Assembly (NCBI GenBank): GCA_964452465.1
Contig: CAYVMD010000027.1
Location: 1-28,243, forward strand
Reading direction: 5' to 3'
DNA from: CAYVMD01 sp964452465
GTDB lineage: Bacteria > Armatimonadota > JACIXR01
DNA length: 28,243 nt
Positions 15,173 to 22,853 of this stretch are shown one piece after another. The notes under the pieces were generated by a model that was not told the origin of the DNA, ran no database searches, and worked only from the letters and a program-made list of their open reading frames with translations. Numbering within the stretch: the stretch's first letter is position 1; each line of letters opens with the position of its first letter. The position numbers and the translations under genes were made by a program.

Positions 15173-16305
15173 GACCGCCTTTTAAGGGGGAACTCCTCCA
15201 AGGGTCCCCAGAGGGAGTCCTTGGTCCTCATGATGCCTATCCTGTCCGAGGATAGGAACTTCGCTATGGCGGTGCCGACTTGGTATTTCTTCGGCTTGAA
15301 GGTTTGGAGGAGCCTTCTTCCTCGCCAATCGTAAACCCCACACCAGCCGAGGGGAGTGGTGGCGAGGAGGAGGGAACCATCGGGGGAGAAATCGAGGGAG
15401 GAGATGGATTGGCTCAAGATCCTCTGCCTCATCTCCCTCTGCATCATCATGGAGGGGGGCATCTGAGGGGAGGGAGGAGGGAAGGCGGATTCCAATTCCT
15501 CCTGGCTGGGCTTCTCTATTTGGAGAAAGGAGAGGAAGGAGAAGTCCTCGGCATTTACGATCTCTATGGTGCCATCCCGCTTACCTATAGCGATCCTCTC
15601 GCCTTTGGGGGAAAAGGTGATGGAGGAAGCGGGAACGGAGAAGGGAAGAGCCTTGCTTTGTCCCTTAAGGTCGTATAGGAGGAGCTGGGCGAGGTCGGAG
15701 GTGAGGAGGGCTACCTCTTTGCCATTGGGGGAGAAGGTAACCTGGGCGGAGGGGAAGACGCCCTCAGGGAGGAAGATCTGCTGGCAGGTATCCCCATTGG
15801 AGGGGGAAACGATGCGCAGTTCTCCCTCGTTGAAATAGGAGACCATGGCGATGAGGAGGAGCGTGCAGTCAGGGTTGAAGGCAAGCCCATAGACCTCTCC
15901 CTTGGTGTCGATCTCCCACCTCTTCTCCCATTTCCCCTTGTGCCAAAGGAGAAGCCTCACCTTCTCGCCATCGGCTGCGGAGACGAGAAATTGGGGTTCC
16001 CCTTTGGGTGTTTTGGTAAAGCCACAAGCGCAGTAGAGGAAGTTCCAATCCTTGAAGAAGTCCAAGGTGAGGTGGGTTAGCTCCTTCTTGTTGAGGCGAT
16101 CCAGGAAGAGGAGGGAATCGCCTTTAGGGGATTGAGTAGATATATATCTTCCTCCTTCCCAGACATAAAAGGAAGGGGGCAGGAAGCGCATGGCTATCTC
16201 GGGGGTAGGTTCCGTTGCCTCGGGAGGTTGGCTTGGGGGAGGCAGTTGGGCAAGGGAAAGGAGGAGAGGGAGAAGCAGGAGAAAGAGAGGGGCTTTATTT
16301 TCCAT
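15169..16305 (-). CDS. Secreted WD40-like beta-propeller protein
   Basis: 378 residues with a signal peptide (about 1-20) and a Pro-rich segment. About six repeats follow with the WD40/TolB-like rhythm of SxDFSPDGxxLL (VYGLAFNPDCTLLLIA, AQVTFSPNGKEVALLT, SITFSPKGERIAIG, SSLDFSPDGSLLLAT). A Met/Pro-rich loop (SPQMPPSMMMQREMRQR, about 285-305) interrupts the propeller. No catalytic residues are apparent; such propellers usually hold protein partners. ATG at 16305 overlaps the FAD-dehydrogenase stop by 11 nt, and its stop overlaps the membrane-protein start, so an extracytoplasmic partner of that DUF6785-like protein is a reasonable inference. Confidence 0.72.
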   Translation of the reverse strand: MENKAPLFLLLLPLLLSLAQLPPPSQPPEATEPTPEIAMRFLPPSFYVWEGGRYISTQSPKGDSLLFLDRLNKKELTHLTLDFFKDWNFLYCACGFTKTPKGEPQFLVSAADGEKVRLLLWHKGKWEKRWEIDTKGEVYGLAFNPDCTLLLIAMVSYFNEGELRIVSPSNGDTCQQIFLPEGVFPSAQVTFSPNGKEVALLTSDLAQLLLYDLKGQSKALPFSVPASSITFSPKGERIAIGKRDGTIEIVNAEDFSFLSFLQIEKPSQEELESAFPPPSPQMPPSMMMQREMRQRILSQSISSLDFSPDGSLLLATTPLGWCGVYDWRGRRLLQTFKPKKYQVGTAIAKFLSSDRIGIMRTKDSLWGPLEEFPLKRRS

Positions 16306-17683
16306 TCCAATCTCCCAATCTCCTCAGGATCTCCCGGGCGGATATAACGCCCGAGGCGGATGCCTGCACCAGGCTCCTCGTAATCCCCGCTCCATCCCCT
16401 ATGGCGAAGAGGTTCTTTATGGGGGTTTCCAGGGAGGAGGAAAGGGGGAGGCGAGAGGAGTAGAATTTCACTTCCACACCATAGAGAAGGGTATGGCGGG
16501 AGGCGATGCCGGGGGTCAACCTATCCATGGCGTGGAGCATCTCCAAGATATTAGAGAGATAGCGATAAGGGAGGACGAAGGAGAGGTCTCCCGGGGTGGC
16601 ATCGGGGAGGGTGGGCGTTATCAATCCTTTTTCTATCCTCTCCGCGGTGGAACGTCTCCCCATCTCTAGATCGCCCAATCTTTGCAATATGACCCCTCCA
16701 GAGAGGAGGTTGGCAAGGCTGGCTATATATTTGCCATAACCTATGGGGTCCTTGAAAGGTTCGGTGAAGGAGGTGGAGACCAGGATGGCGAAGTTAGTGT
16801 TCTCGGTGCGCTTTCCCGCATAGGAATGTCCGTTCACGGTGGTTACACCGTTGTTGTATTCCCTCACCACTTCCCCGTAGGGACAGACGCAGAAGGTGCG
16901 CACGCGGTCGTCGAACCTTTTGGAATAGAAGACCAATTTGGGCTCGTAGAGGACGCTGGTTAAAGGCTCCATGACTACGGCGGGCACCTCCACCCTCACC
17001 CCAACATCCACCGGATTGGCGATTATGTCGATCTTCAGCCTCTTGCACTCCTCAACCAACCATTCCGCTCCCTGCCTTCCCGGCGCCACCACGACATAAG
17101 GAGCGAGGAAAACCTCCCCCTTCTCCGTCTCCACCCCTTTTACTTCTCCTCCCTCCACTATAAGCCGTACAACCGTGGTATTGATCAGGACATCCACGCC
17201 CCTGAGCTCCCCCCTTATATCCCTCAATATCTCCCTCGCCTTCTCCGTGCCGAGATGCCTTATCCGATTAGGCAGAAGGCGTAGATCCGCCAGGCTGGCT
17301 TTCCTCTGCCACTCCCGAAGGATCTCCTCATCGCCACCGTAGACTAGGGGAGGAGCACCGAATTGGAGGAAGATATCGTCCACATATTTTATTATCTCGG
17401 CTAGGTAACGCTCGTTGACTATCTCGTTCAGTCGCCCCCCAACATCGGGGGAAAGCGTCAACTTGCCATCGGAGAAGGCTCCCGCCCCTCCCCAACCGCA
17501 GAGGAGCTCGCAGGGGGAACATTTGTAACATGTCCCGCTTTCCCCCGAGGGGCACTCCCTCTCGGTGATATCCTTCCCCTTCTCGATGAGGAGGACCCTC
17601 GCCTTGTTGCGACGGGATATCTCCAGGGCACAAAATATGCCCGCTGGGCCAGCTCCTACGATTATTACATCATACTTCTTCAC
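16295..17683 (-). CDS. FAD-dependent dehydrogenase, COG2509 family
   Basis: 462 residues. KYDVIIVGAGPAGIFCALEIS is the Rossmann dinucleotide fold (GxGxxG at 10-15) and VLLIEKGKDI its ribose-binding strand. A Cys cluster typical of COG2509 follows: Cys44, 52, 55, 58 and 62 in a CPSG, CYKC, CELLCGWGG arrangement, then GAFSDGKLTLS. LFAIGDGAGITRSLVQASASG near the C-terminus completes the FAD site. These cytoplasmic proteins resemble the geranylgeranyl-reductase/HI0933 flavoproteins; their reaction is not known, and the Cys set may bind metal or a cluster. The GTG start at 17683 has a modest AAAGGAAAG site. It overlaps the SRPBCC gene by 14 nt and the propeller gene by 11 nt. Confidence 0.88.
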   Translation of the reverse strand: MKKYDVIIVGAGPAGIFCALEISRRNKARVLLIEKGKDITERECPSGESGTCYKCSPCELLCGWGGAGAFSDGKLTLSPDVGGRLNEIVNERYLAEIIKYVDDIFLQFGAPPLVYGGDEEILREWQRKASLADLRLLPNRIRHLGTEKAREILRDIRGELRGVDVLINTTVVRLIVEGGEVKGVETEKGEVFLAPYVVVAPGRQGAEWLVEECKRLKIDIIANPVDVGVRVEVPAVVMEPLTSVLYEPKLVFYSKRFDDRVRTFCVCPYGEVVREYNNGVTTVNGHSYAGKRTENTNFAILVSTSFTEPFKDPIGYGKYIASLANLLSGGVILQRLGDLEMGRRSTAERIEKGLITPTLPDATPGDLSFVLPYRYLSNILEMLHAMDRLTPGIASRHTLLYGVEVKFYSSRLPLSSSLETPIKNLFAIGDGAGITRSLVQASASGVISAREILRRLGDWNGK

Positions 17684-18119
17684 TTTCGCATCTTTCCTTT
17701 AGGGATTCCAACATCTCCTCGGCAGTTTCCTCCACCTTACGCCTTATAAGCCCTTGAAGGAGGGCACCGATGAGGGGGATCTTCATTTCATATTCTATGG
17801 TGAGGGAAACGCTGGTTCTTCCCTGCACATCCTTGAATGACCAGATCCCCTCATATTTGGTGAAATCTCCCTTTAGGGAACGGAACCTGCATTCCCGTCT
17901 TTCCTTGTCCCATATGTCCTCTTCCGTCCATCGGATTGTCCTCCCCAGCTCTTCCACTCTTGCTATCCACTCCGTCGTTCTTCTATTCCCTTCCTCCTCG
18001 AGGACCTGGACGGATTTTATGCTGGACATAAAGGAAGGATAATCCTCTGCTTTTTGGGCGATGGAGAAGACCTTATCTATGGGGGCGTTTATCTCTATGG
18101 AGCGTTCCACTACAGGCAA
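17670..18119 (-). CDS. SRPBCC (START-like, COQ10/polyketide-cyclase type) protein
   Basis: 149 residues: VVERSIEINAPIDKVFSIAQKAEDYPSFMSSIKSVQVLEE is the standard first strand and helix of the coenzyme Q-binding or cyclase/dehydrase family. Mid-protein strands (RFRSLKGDFTKYEGIWSFKD, VSLTIEYEMKIPLIG) lead to the long C-terminal helix that closes the hydrophobic pocket. It probably carries a lipid, quinone or other hydrophobic ligand. I set the start at TTG 18119, 7 nt after AGAGGAGGTG. The open frame continues 51 codons further, but that part runs into the repeat element and IS remnant upstream and looks non-genic. It heads a four-gene overlapping set with the FAD dehydrogenase. Confidence 0.8.
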   Translation of the reverse strand: MPVVERSIEINAPIDKVFSIAQKAEDYPSFMSSIKSVQVLEEEGNRRTTEWIARVEELGRTIRWTEEDIWDKERRECRFRSLKGDFTKYEGIWSFKDVQGRTSVSLTIEYEMKIPLIGALLQGLIRRKVEETAEEMLESLKERCESEEV

Positions 18120-18149
18120 GGTTTCACCTCCTCTATTTATCCAATAGAG

Positions 18150-18202
18150 AACTTCTTGCGCCATAAGCCTTTTCGGGCTTACATTTTCAGAATGATAGCA
18201 TA
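18150..18202 (-). repeat. 53-bp dispersed element, copy A (left end of the IS remnant)
   Basis: Shares a 25-bp identical block with copy B at 28191-28243 and agrees with it at most positions over exactly 53 bp. Read on minus it contains TGCTATCATT (-10-like) at one end and GGCTTATGGCGCAAGAAGTT at the other. A TAAGCC/GGCTTA hairpin with loop CGAAAA lies between. It ends 31 nt before the SRPBCC start. Confidence 0.8.
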
Positions 18203-18221
18203 GCCAAAAATCTTTTGTAAA
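18192..18221 (-). promoter_or_regulatory. Outward promoter from the IS remnant toward the SRPBCC operon
   Basis: Minus strand: -35 TTTACA (18216-18221) and -10 TATCAT (18192-18197) with 18 bp between; TGC just before the -10 makes an extended -10. It reads out of the remnant into the SRPBCC/FAD-dehydrogenase/propeller/membrane-protein set. Confidence 0.5.
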
Positions 18222-18228
18222 GGGGTAA

Positions 18229-18483
18229 ATAAAGCATAATGATGCAATAGGAAAGAGCCAAAAACAACTCAAAGACGCAGGTTGTCGTGGGGAAAGAAGA
18301 GGGCTTAATTACGGATGTTTCATTAGAGAGAGGGTGCAGGTAGAGCATACGATATTAGCGATGAAGAGGTATCAGGTAATAGGAGGGATATATCGGGGAA
18401 GAGAGGAAAGGTATTGGGGGACGGTGGAGATGGTGGCGAGGTTAGTGAACATGGAAAGGATAATGGTGAAAGGAATAGGGTAA
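18229..18483 (+). pseudogene. IS5-like DDE transposase, C-terminal remnant
   Basis: A stop-free plus frame from 18229 to TAA at 18481-18483 reads, in its last 60 codons, RGLNYGCFIRERVQVEHTI, then LAMKRYQVIGGIYRGREERY and VEMVARLVNMERI. This is the layout of the C-terminal catalytic helix in IS5/IS4-type transposases: an Arg-Glu-Arg-Val-x-Val-Glu-His motif holding the last catalytic Glu, followed by KR(F/Y)RxLxxxYR and a final IVAxLVN helix. The domain carrying the two catalytic Asp is absent and there is no plausible start, so it is a decayed fragment. Confidence 0.65.
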
Positions 18484-18614
18484 GCAGAAGCTAAGGGAAA
18501 AAGAGCACGCTTGATAGGAAAAGGGGAGTAGGGCTTTCTTTTTATAACGCAAGAAGTTTAGAGAAGGATATAGCATTTGGGAAATAGAGGCAAGTTTAAA
18601 GGGAAGTGGTAAAC

Positions 18615-19829
18615 TTACTTTTGGGGTTCCATCAACCTGCCCAGGAAGAGGATGAGCCCGGTTTTTCTGTCGCGAATGAGGAAGATGAAGGGATGATCAG
18701 CGCGGAAGATTTTGCGGGGGGTTAACGCCAACCTTCCTATGACTACGCCCGTCGCAGCAGCTGCCTCCGTCCCCTCCTCATTGACATCCACATAACCTTG
18801 ATGGATAACGCTGGTGATGAAGAGGGTCTTCGTGCCATCAATGCCTGAGAAATCCGCCACCCCTCCCTGGAAGGCGCGTTTCATCCCCATCCTTTTGAGG
18901 GTATCGACAAGGGAATATTTCGTCTCCAGCTTGAATTTGGGAAGGTAGACATCTACCTCCGTTACTCGAAGGCTCGCCTCCAACTTTTTCAATTTATCCG
19001 GGTTGAGCACCTCCTCGGCGGGCTTCAGATCGAAGCCCTTGGGGAGGAGGATGAGCATGGAGATCTCCTCGCCTTTATAGGGCAACTCTAAAACCTGGAG
19101 GTTGTCCGTCTCGGCATAAGGGAACTGCTTCTCTTTAAGGCACATCATGGGGACCTTGACGATCTTATTCGGATTTACCTTGAAGTTCTCTTCCTTTGTC
19201 TGCTTGGGATCGAATTGGATGAGCCATGTTCCCTTGAAGTAAACCGCATTGGTTATTACGAGGCGAGTGAGGGGGGTTACGGAACCGGGAGGCAGGAGGT
19301 CCTTGATCTTGTCGTTCGTCTGCTTCGCCACCCAGGAGTTGATGGTCTGGCGGGATCCATCGGGATTCCCCACGAAATCCAAATTGGTGGTGTTCCCCTT
19401 ATAATAGCGAAGAACGATGTCCTTATAGGATTTGAGGAGAGGGTATTTCTTCTGTGCCCACAGGGCGTTGGCGGTCCTGAGGATGTAATCCTTGCTTTGG
19501 TTGATCCGCTGATAGAGCTGAAGGAAGGATTTTCGGCGGAGGGCACTATTCGCGGGGAGGTTGAACACCTTCTGGATCTCGCTTGCGGTTTGCCCCCTCG
19601 CTCCTTCATAGGTTATAGCGAAGGCGGAGGAAAGGCTCCAGGGGGAGAAGAAGATGTTCTTTTCCTTGTCCGCTTTGAGTTGGGGATAGAGGTTGAAGGC
19701 AAAGGCGTTAATGCCCTTCACAAGATCACCAATGTCCTTTCCACCCGGCGTTTCACCAAGAGCCATAACGCCTCCTAAAGCGAGGGGCACAGCCAAGAGC
19801 AACCATTGCCATTTTCTCCCTACCATCAT
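18615..19829 (-). CDS. Secreted serpin (serine protease inhibitor)
   Basis: 404 residues: signal peptide (about 1-25), then a full serpin fold. Signatures include NIFFSPWSLSSAFAITYEGARGQTASEI, FKGTWLIQFDP and VYLPKFKLETKYSLVDTLKRMGM. Others are the breach/hinge sequence VDVNEEGTEAAAATG and the C-terminal HPFIFLIRDRKTGLILFLGRLMEP. The small-residue hinge (Gly353 to Thr360) is that of inhibitory serpins. Counting from Thr354 as P14, the P1 residue falls at Leu367 with Arg366 as P2, so a chymotrypsin-, subtilisin- or trypsin-like target cannot be decided. Several inhibitory bacterial serpins come from thermophiles. ATG at 19829 follows AGGAGGTG. It stands alone, downstream of the FG-GAP gene on the same strand. 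Confidence 0.95.
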   Translation of the reverse strand: MMVGRKWQWLLLAVPLALGGVMALGETPGGKDIGDLVKGINAFAFNLYPQLKADKEKNIFFSPWSLSSAFAITYEGARGQTASEIQKVFNLPANSALRRKSFLQLYQRINQSKDYILRTANALWAQKKYPLLKSYKDIVLRYYKGNTTNLDFVGNPDGSRQTINSWVAKQTNDKIKDLLPPGSVTPLTRLVITNAVYFKGTWLIQFDPKQTKEENFKVNPNKIVKVPMMCLKEKQFPYAETDNLQVLELPYKGEEISMLILLPKGFDLKPAEEVLNPDKLKKLEASLRVTEVDVYLPKFKLETKYSLVDTLKRMGMKRAFQGGVADFSGIDGTKTLFITSVIHQGYVDVNEEGTEAAAATGVVIGRLALTPRKIFRADHPFIFLIRDRKTGLILFLGRLMEPQK

Positions 19830-19977
19830 TTAACACCTCCTAAAAATCCAAAATTTGGACTTAACAAGGAGGGCGAAGGTTACGCAGACCTCGTTGTAAA
19901 AAAGTGCAGGATACATAGCGTTGGTTCTCCGCGGAAGGATGGGAGCGATAGGAAGCGCATCCTCTGGGCAATATTAC

Positions 19978-22143
19978 CTACCTGGGTAGCCATAGATGCA
20001 CTTCGCCCAAGGAATTGCCAATGAAGGGTTTGCCCACGATGCCTACACGCTCGCTTATGCGTATGAGTTTGGCGTCGTGGCTACCCACGCCTTCGTCCAC
20101 CACATGCGTTTCAAACCGCCCATTGCCCCGATTGACGAAGAGGATGACCTGGGGGCGGGAGGTGAAATCCATCTCAATGACGCAGATATCCAGCAATCCG
20201 TCGCCGGTGAAATCAGCGATGACCAATGAGTGAGGGTCCACCAGATCATTAGCCAAGACATGCTCCTGCCACAGCCGGCGGGGATCATCTGTGGCTTTGA
20301 ACCAGGCTACGCGTCCCTGTTCCTTGCGTCCGAAGTATTGGGCATCCCCTTCCGCCAATACGATCTCCATGCGCCCATCGCCATCCAGATCAGCGGATGC
20401 TACTACGGTCCCGACATAACCTTGGGCGAAGGCGAAGCGTTGCCACTCCTGGCGGACATCGCCTTGGGGCTTGAGCCAGAAGTTACCAGCGATGAGCTCG
20501 GACTGCCCATCACCATCCACATCCGCCCATGCCAACCCCTCGCCCTGCACATCCTGTGCGATTACGAATGCCTCCCATACCTTCAGGGGATCCGCACCGG
20601 GCTTGAGCCAGAGAAGTGCTTTATTTCCCTGGTTCCAAGTGACCAGTTCTCCTTTGCCGTCGCCATCAACATCCACCCATAGTTGGGTATGGAAGGTGGG
20701 GGCAAAGGTGCCAAGAAGAAAACGCTGCCATTTTTGCGAGGGATCCGGAGGTTGTCTCCACCACCAGAGGTGGGGACTGCGCCAATCCCCACCGGCGAGG
20801 AAATCTAAGCGCCCATCGCCATCCACATCGCCAAGGGCACCCCCCGATTCCAGCATTTCTGCTTCTTCGTCCATCGGATGTGCCAACCACTCATCGATGC
20901 CACGCTGTTCCAGCCATACGAGCGCGTCCCTGCCCTTTTGGCGACTGCCGATGACCACATCGTCCTTGCCATCGCCGTTGACATCGCCTACGACGCAAAT
21001 AGTGCGATTAAGATTAGGATCAAGGCGTGCAATCACGCGTCGCTCAAATTCATAAACGTCCTCCTTGGGTGGGATGATGCCAATCCACTCGGCGGATTTG
21101 CGGAAGAAGGCACGCTTTGTGGGTGTGTTGATGAGCCAGTTGGTAGGAGGCGACTGGAAACCGTCCCGGTGATTGTTCCGCCCCTGATCGTAGTAGCCCC
21201 AACTGGCACCCTCGTTCAAGGCGGACTCCATGTTTCGCAAATCCACGCCGTCCTCGTTGAAGACAATGGGCTTGGGCATGCCCCAGGCGCGCAACTTCGC
21301 CCGAATAGTTCGCACCATCTCCCGGATGCGTTGGGGAGTTTGACCATTACCATGCACCAACACGAAATCAACGGCGCGCAATACCTCATCGGGAGGAATG
21401 ACGCCACCACCGAAGCTGGTCGAGACGAGGATCTGATCCTTACTGCGCTCCTTCACCAACCGCAGTAGCTCCACCACCCGAGGAGGACGAATAATGGGAT
21501 GGTCGTAACCAAGGGAATCGCATTCGTTAGCGATTTCCAACAAAACATGCCGATAGTCCCCTCGTAGGAGCCAATCAACGATGTTGACAACCGCGCGCTT
21601 TACCGCCTCTTCGTCCTGTAGGTATTGGTCCTGACCGAAGTAGAAAAGCCCCAAGATGACGACCATGCGCAGTCGCTCCGCTGTATCCAGCACTTTCTTC
21701 AAGCGTCTCAGCCAAGAAGGCTTCAACGAACCATCGGGATAAAAACCGCTCACCCGCCAGGGTTGATTTCCTGTGAATTGTCCCTCCTTCGGACCACCGC
21801 ATTGCAAGTTAATGGTGAAGGCAATGACTCCATGGGCTTTGTAAAGAGGTAGGGCTGAGAGGAATTCCTCCACATTACGGTCGGGATCGAACTCTCTGCC
21901 ATCGGGGTAGCGCCAAAGGAAGCGTGTTTCAGGGTTCTCATCGTCAAATAGCGCTTGCACCATTCGACTGTTGAGCAACATGCCCAGCGCGCGGGGGTTG
22001 GCGTTGGGCACATCTGCATAGGTCGGCTTTCCATCCAGGAGGAAACGTTCGTCTTCTATCGTCACCTTCATTCTACTCACCTCGCTCGCTGATAAAAATC
22101 CCGTTATCGTAAAAGCGAACATTAATATCAATATCAAACCCAT
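19978..22143 (-). CDS. Secreted GH5-like domain fused to FG-GAP/VCBS beta-propeller
   Basis: 721 residues from ATG 22143, chosen because AAAGGAGG is 4 nt upstream and a signal peptide follows (MGLILILMFAFTITGFLSAS). An upstream extension of the frame only reads through repeat copy D. Residues about 25-365 resemble a clan A glycosidase barrel: HVLLEIANECDS puts Glu207 as a candidate acid/base and PKPIVFNEDGVDL puts Glu297 as a candidate nucleophile. Residues about 375-715 hold about six FG-GAP repeats with calcium loops such as GDVNGDGKDDVVIG, GDVDGDGRLDFLAG, VDVDGDGKGELV and ADLDGDGRMEIVLA. Arg is often CGC/CGT/CGG rather than the AGG of neighbours, and Gln is commoner, suggesting horizontal transfer. 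Substrate is unknown. Confidence 0.78.
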   Translation of the reverse strand: MGLILILMFAFTITGFLSASEVSRMKVTIEDERFLLDGKPTYADVPNANPRALGMLLNSRMVQALFDDENPETRFLWRYPDGREFDPDRNVEEFLSALPLYKAHGVIAFTINLQCGGPKEGQFTGNQPWRVSGFYPDGSLKPSWLRRLKKVLDTAERLRMVVILGLFYFGQDQYLQDEEAVKRAVVNIVDWLLRGDYRHVLLEIANECDSLGYDHPIIRPPRVVELLRLVKERSKDQILVSTSFGGGVIPPDEVLRAVDFVLVHGNGQTPQRIREMVRTIRAKLRAWGMPKPIVFNEDGVDLRNMESALNEGASWGYYDQGRNNHRDGFQSPPTNWLINTPTKRAFFRKSAEWIGIIPPKEDVYEFERRVIARLDPNLNRTICVVGDVNGDGKDDVVIGSRQKGRDALVWLEQRGIDEWLAHPMDEEAEMLESGGALGDVDGDGRLDFLAGGDWRSPHLWWWRQPPDPSQKWQRFLLGTFAPTFHTQLWVDVDGDGKGELVTWNQGNKALLWLKPGADPLKVWEAFVIAQDVQGEGLAWADVDGDGQSELIAGNFWLKPQGDVRQEWQRFAFAQGYVGTVVASADLDGDGRMEIVLAEGDAQYFGRKEQGRVAWFKATDDPRRLWQEHVLANDLVDPHSLVIADFTGDGLLDICVIEMDFTSRPQVILFVNRGNGRFETHVVDEGVGSHDAKLIRISERVGIVGKPFIGNSLGEVHLWLPR

Positions 22144-22180
22144 GCATCCTCCTTTCTTTATTATTGACAACACTTTCGCT

Positions 22181-22229
22181 AACTTGCCCACTTCGTTCTT
22201 TGGGGCTGATGTTGTCATAATGATAGCAA
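22181..22229 (-). repeat. Dispersed element, copy D (diverged, 49 bp)
   Basis: Starts AACTT and ends AATGATAGCAA on plus, with GGGGCTGATGTTGTCATAATG between. With a 3-4 bp deletion near the AACTT end it lines up with copy A, about 70 percent over the inner 35 positions. On minus it supplies TTGCTATCATT and lies 38 nt before the FG-GAP gene start. Confidence 0.55.
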
Positions 22230-22247
22230 CTTAAGCTTTAAAGTAAA
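22220..22247 (-). promoter_or_regulatory. Candidate promoter of the FG-GAP gene inside copy D
   Basis: Minus strand: -10 TATCAT (22220-22225) preceded by TGC, 16-bp spacer, -35 TTTACT (22242-22247), which overlaps the end of the upstream orphan gene. The arrangement resembles the promoter in copy A. Confidence 0.45.
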
Positions 22248-22687
22248 AGGGAGAGATTAGCAGGCGGAGAAAGGTTTTTGGTTCTTTTAAGAAGAGCGGA
22301 GAGAAGGAAGAAAGCGGAGAGGAAGAGGGCAACATCAAGAAGACTTCTATAAGGGAGACCGAGTTTGAGGAAGGCTTGCCAGTCCAATCCCTTGGAGAGA
22401 AATTTGGAGAGGGAGAGGGTTTGAGAGAGTAAGACCGTGAAAACAGCGAGGAAGGGTCTATTGGGCAGGAAGTAACCGAAGAAAAAGCCCGCTATGGCGG
22501 AGATGAGGTAGAAAGAAAGGTTTATATGTAGAAGGAAGAAGTTGCTCACCCCGCTACTGACAGCGATGCCCAATCGGTGACAAAGGAGGTTAACGAGGTT
22601 AAATAGATCGAAGAGGTGCCAATCCAAAAGGTATAGGCAGGTAGCGCAAACGAGCACTATGAGGACGCCTTCAAGCTTCCGCTTCAT
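22238..22687 (-). CDS. Small multi-pass membrane protein of unknown family
   Basis: 149 residues with about four hydrophobic segments (about 5-25, 52-75, 78-95, 112-133) and a basic C-terminus (LLKRTKNLSPP). Nothing in it suggests a known family. ATG at 22687 has no evident ribosome site (GATTTTCCTAA precedes it), so the start is uncertain. It sits between two same-oriented copies of the dispersed element (D at 22181-22229 and C at 22769-22821). Confidence 0.55.
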   Translation of the reverse strand: MKRKLEGVLIVLVCATCLYLLDWHLFDLFNLVNLLCHRLGIAVSSGVSNFFLLHINLSFYLISAIAGFFFGYFLPNRPFLAVFTVLLSQTLSLSKFLSKGLDWQAFLKLGLPYRSLLDVALFLSAFFLLSALLKRTKNLSPPANLSLLL

Positions 22688-22768
22688 TTAGGAAAATCTT
22701 ATCCCACAGCCTTTTCGCTTTCAATATCCGCATTTGCTGCTTATGATATCCTATCTCTTCCATCAATA

Positions 22769-22821
22769 AACTTCTTGCGGCATTAGCCTTTTTATGGTGA
22801 CGCTGATGCAGTGGTAGCATA
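22769..22821 (-). repeat. 53-bp dispersed element, copy C
   Basis: Same length as copies A and B. The first 11 positions (AACTTCTTGCG) and last 7 (TAGCATA) on plus are identical to copy A, as is AGCCTTTT; the centre is diverged. On minus it ends 81 nt before the ATG of the orphan membrane gene, and on plus it lies upstream of the transaldolase promoter. Confidence 0.65.
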
Positions 22822-22853
22822 CCCCCTCCAAGGTGCAATGTCCTTCGTTTTTC

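Larger units (their letters stand above)
18145..18563. mobile_element. Insertion-sequence remnant with inverted ends and 5-bp direct repeats
   Basis: A 409-bp segment (18150-18558) begins AACTTCTTGCGCCATAAG (18150-18167) and ends with its inverted copy TTTATAACGCAAGAAGTT (18541-18558), matching at 15 of 18 positions. Both ends are bordered outside by TAGAG (18145-18149 and 18559-18563), a likely 5-bp target duplication. Inside lies the C-terminal part of a DDE transposase reading on plus, so most of the original element is deleted. This accounts for the 495-nt gap between the SRPBCC gene and the serpin gene; I see no other gene in it. Confidence 0.65.

Noticed and set aside
18120..18272. N-terminal extension of the SRPBCC protein (51 codons)
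   Set aside because: It reads through repeat copy A and the IS end, and the family's first residues start at the TTG with its own AGGAGGTG.
19847..19859. TCCAAAATTTGGA palindrome upstream of the serpin as an operator
   Set aside because: A single short palindrome with no second copy and no clear promoter to overlap; chance cannot be excluded.
22144..22218. 25-codon N-terminal extension of the FG-GAP protein
   Set aside because: It lies in repeat copy D and the ribosome site; the signal peptide begins at ATG 22143.
22690..22750. Possible fifth element copy (GAAAAGGCTGTGGGATAAGA)
   Set aside because: Resembles the leader part of the element only with a gap, and lacks the -10-like end at the right distance.
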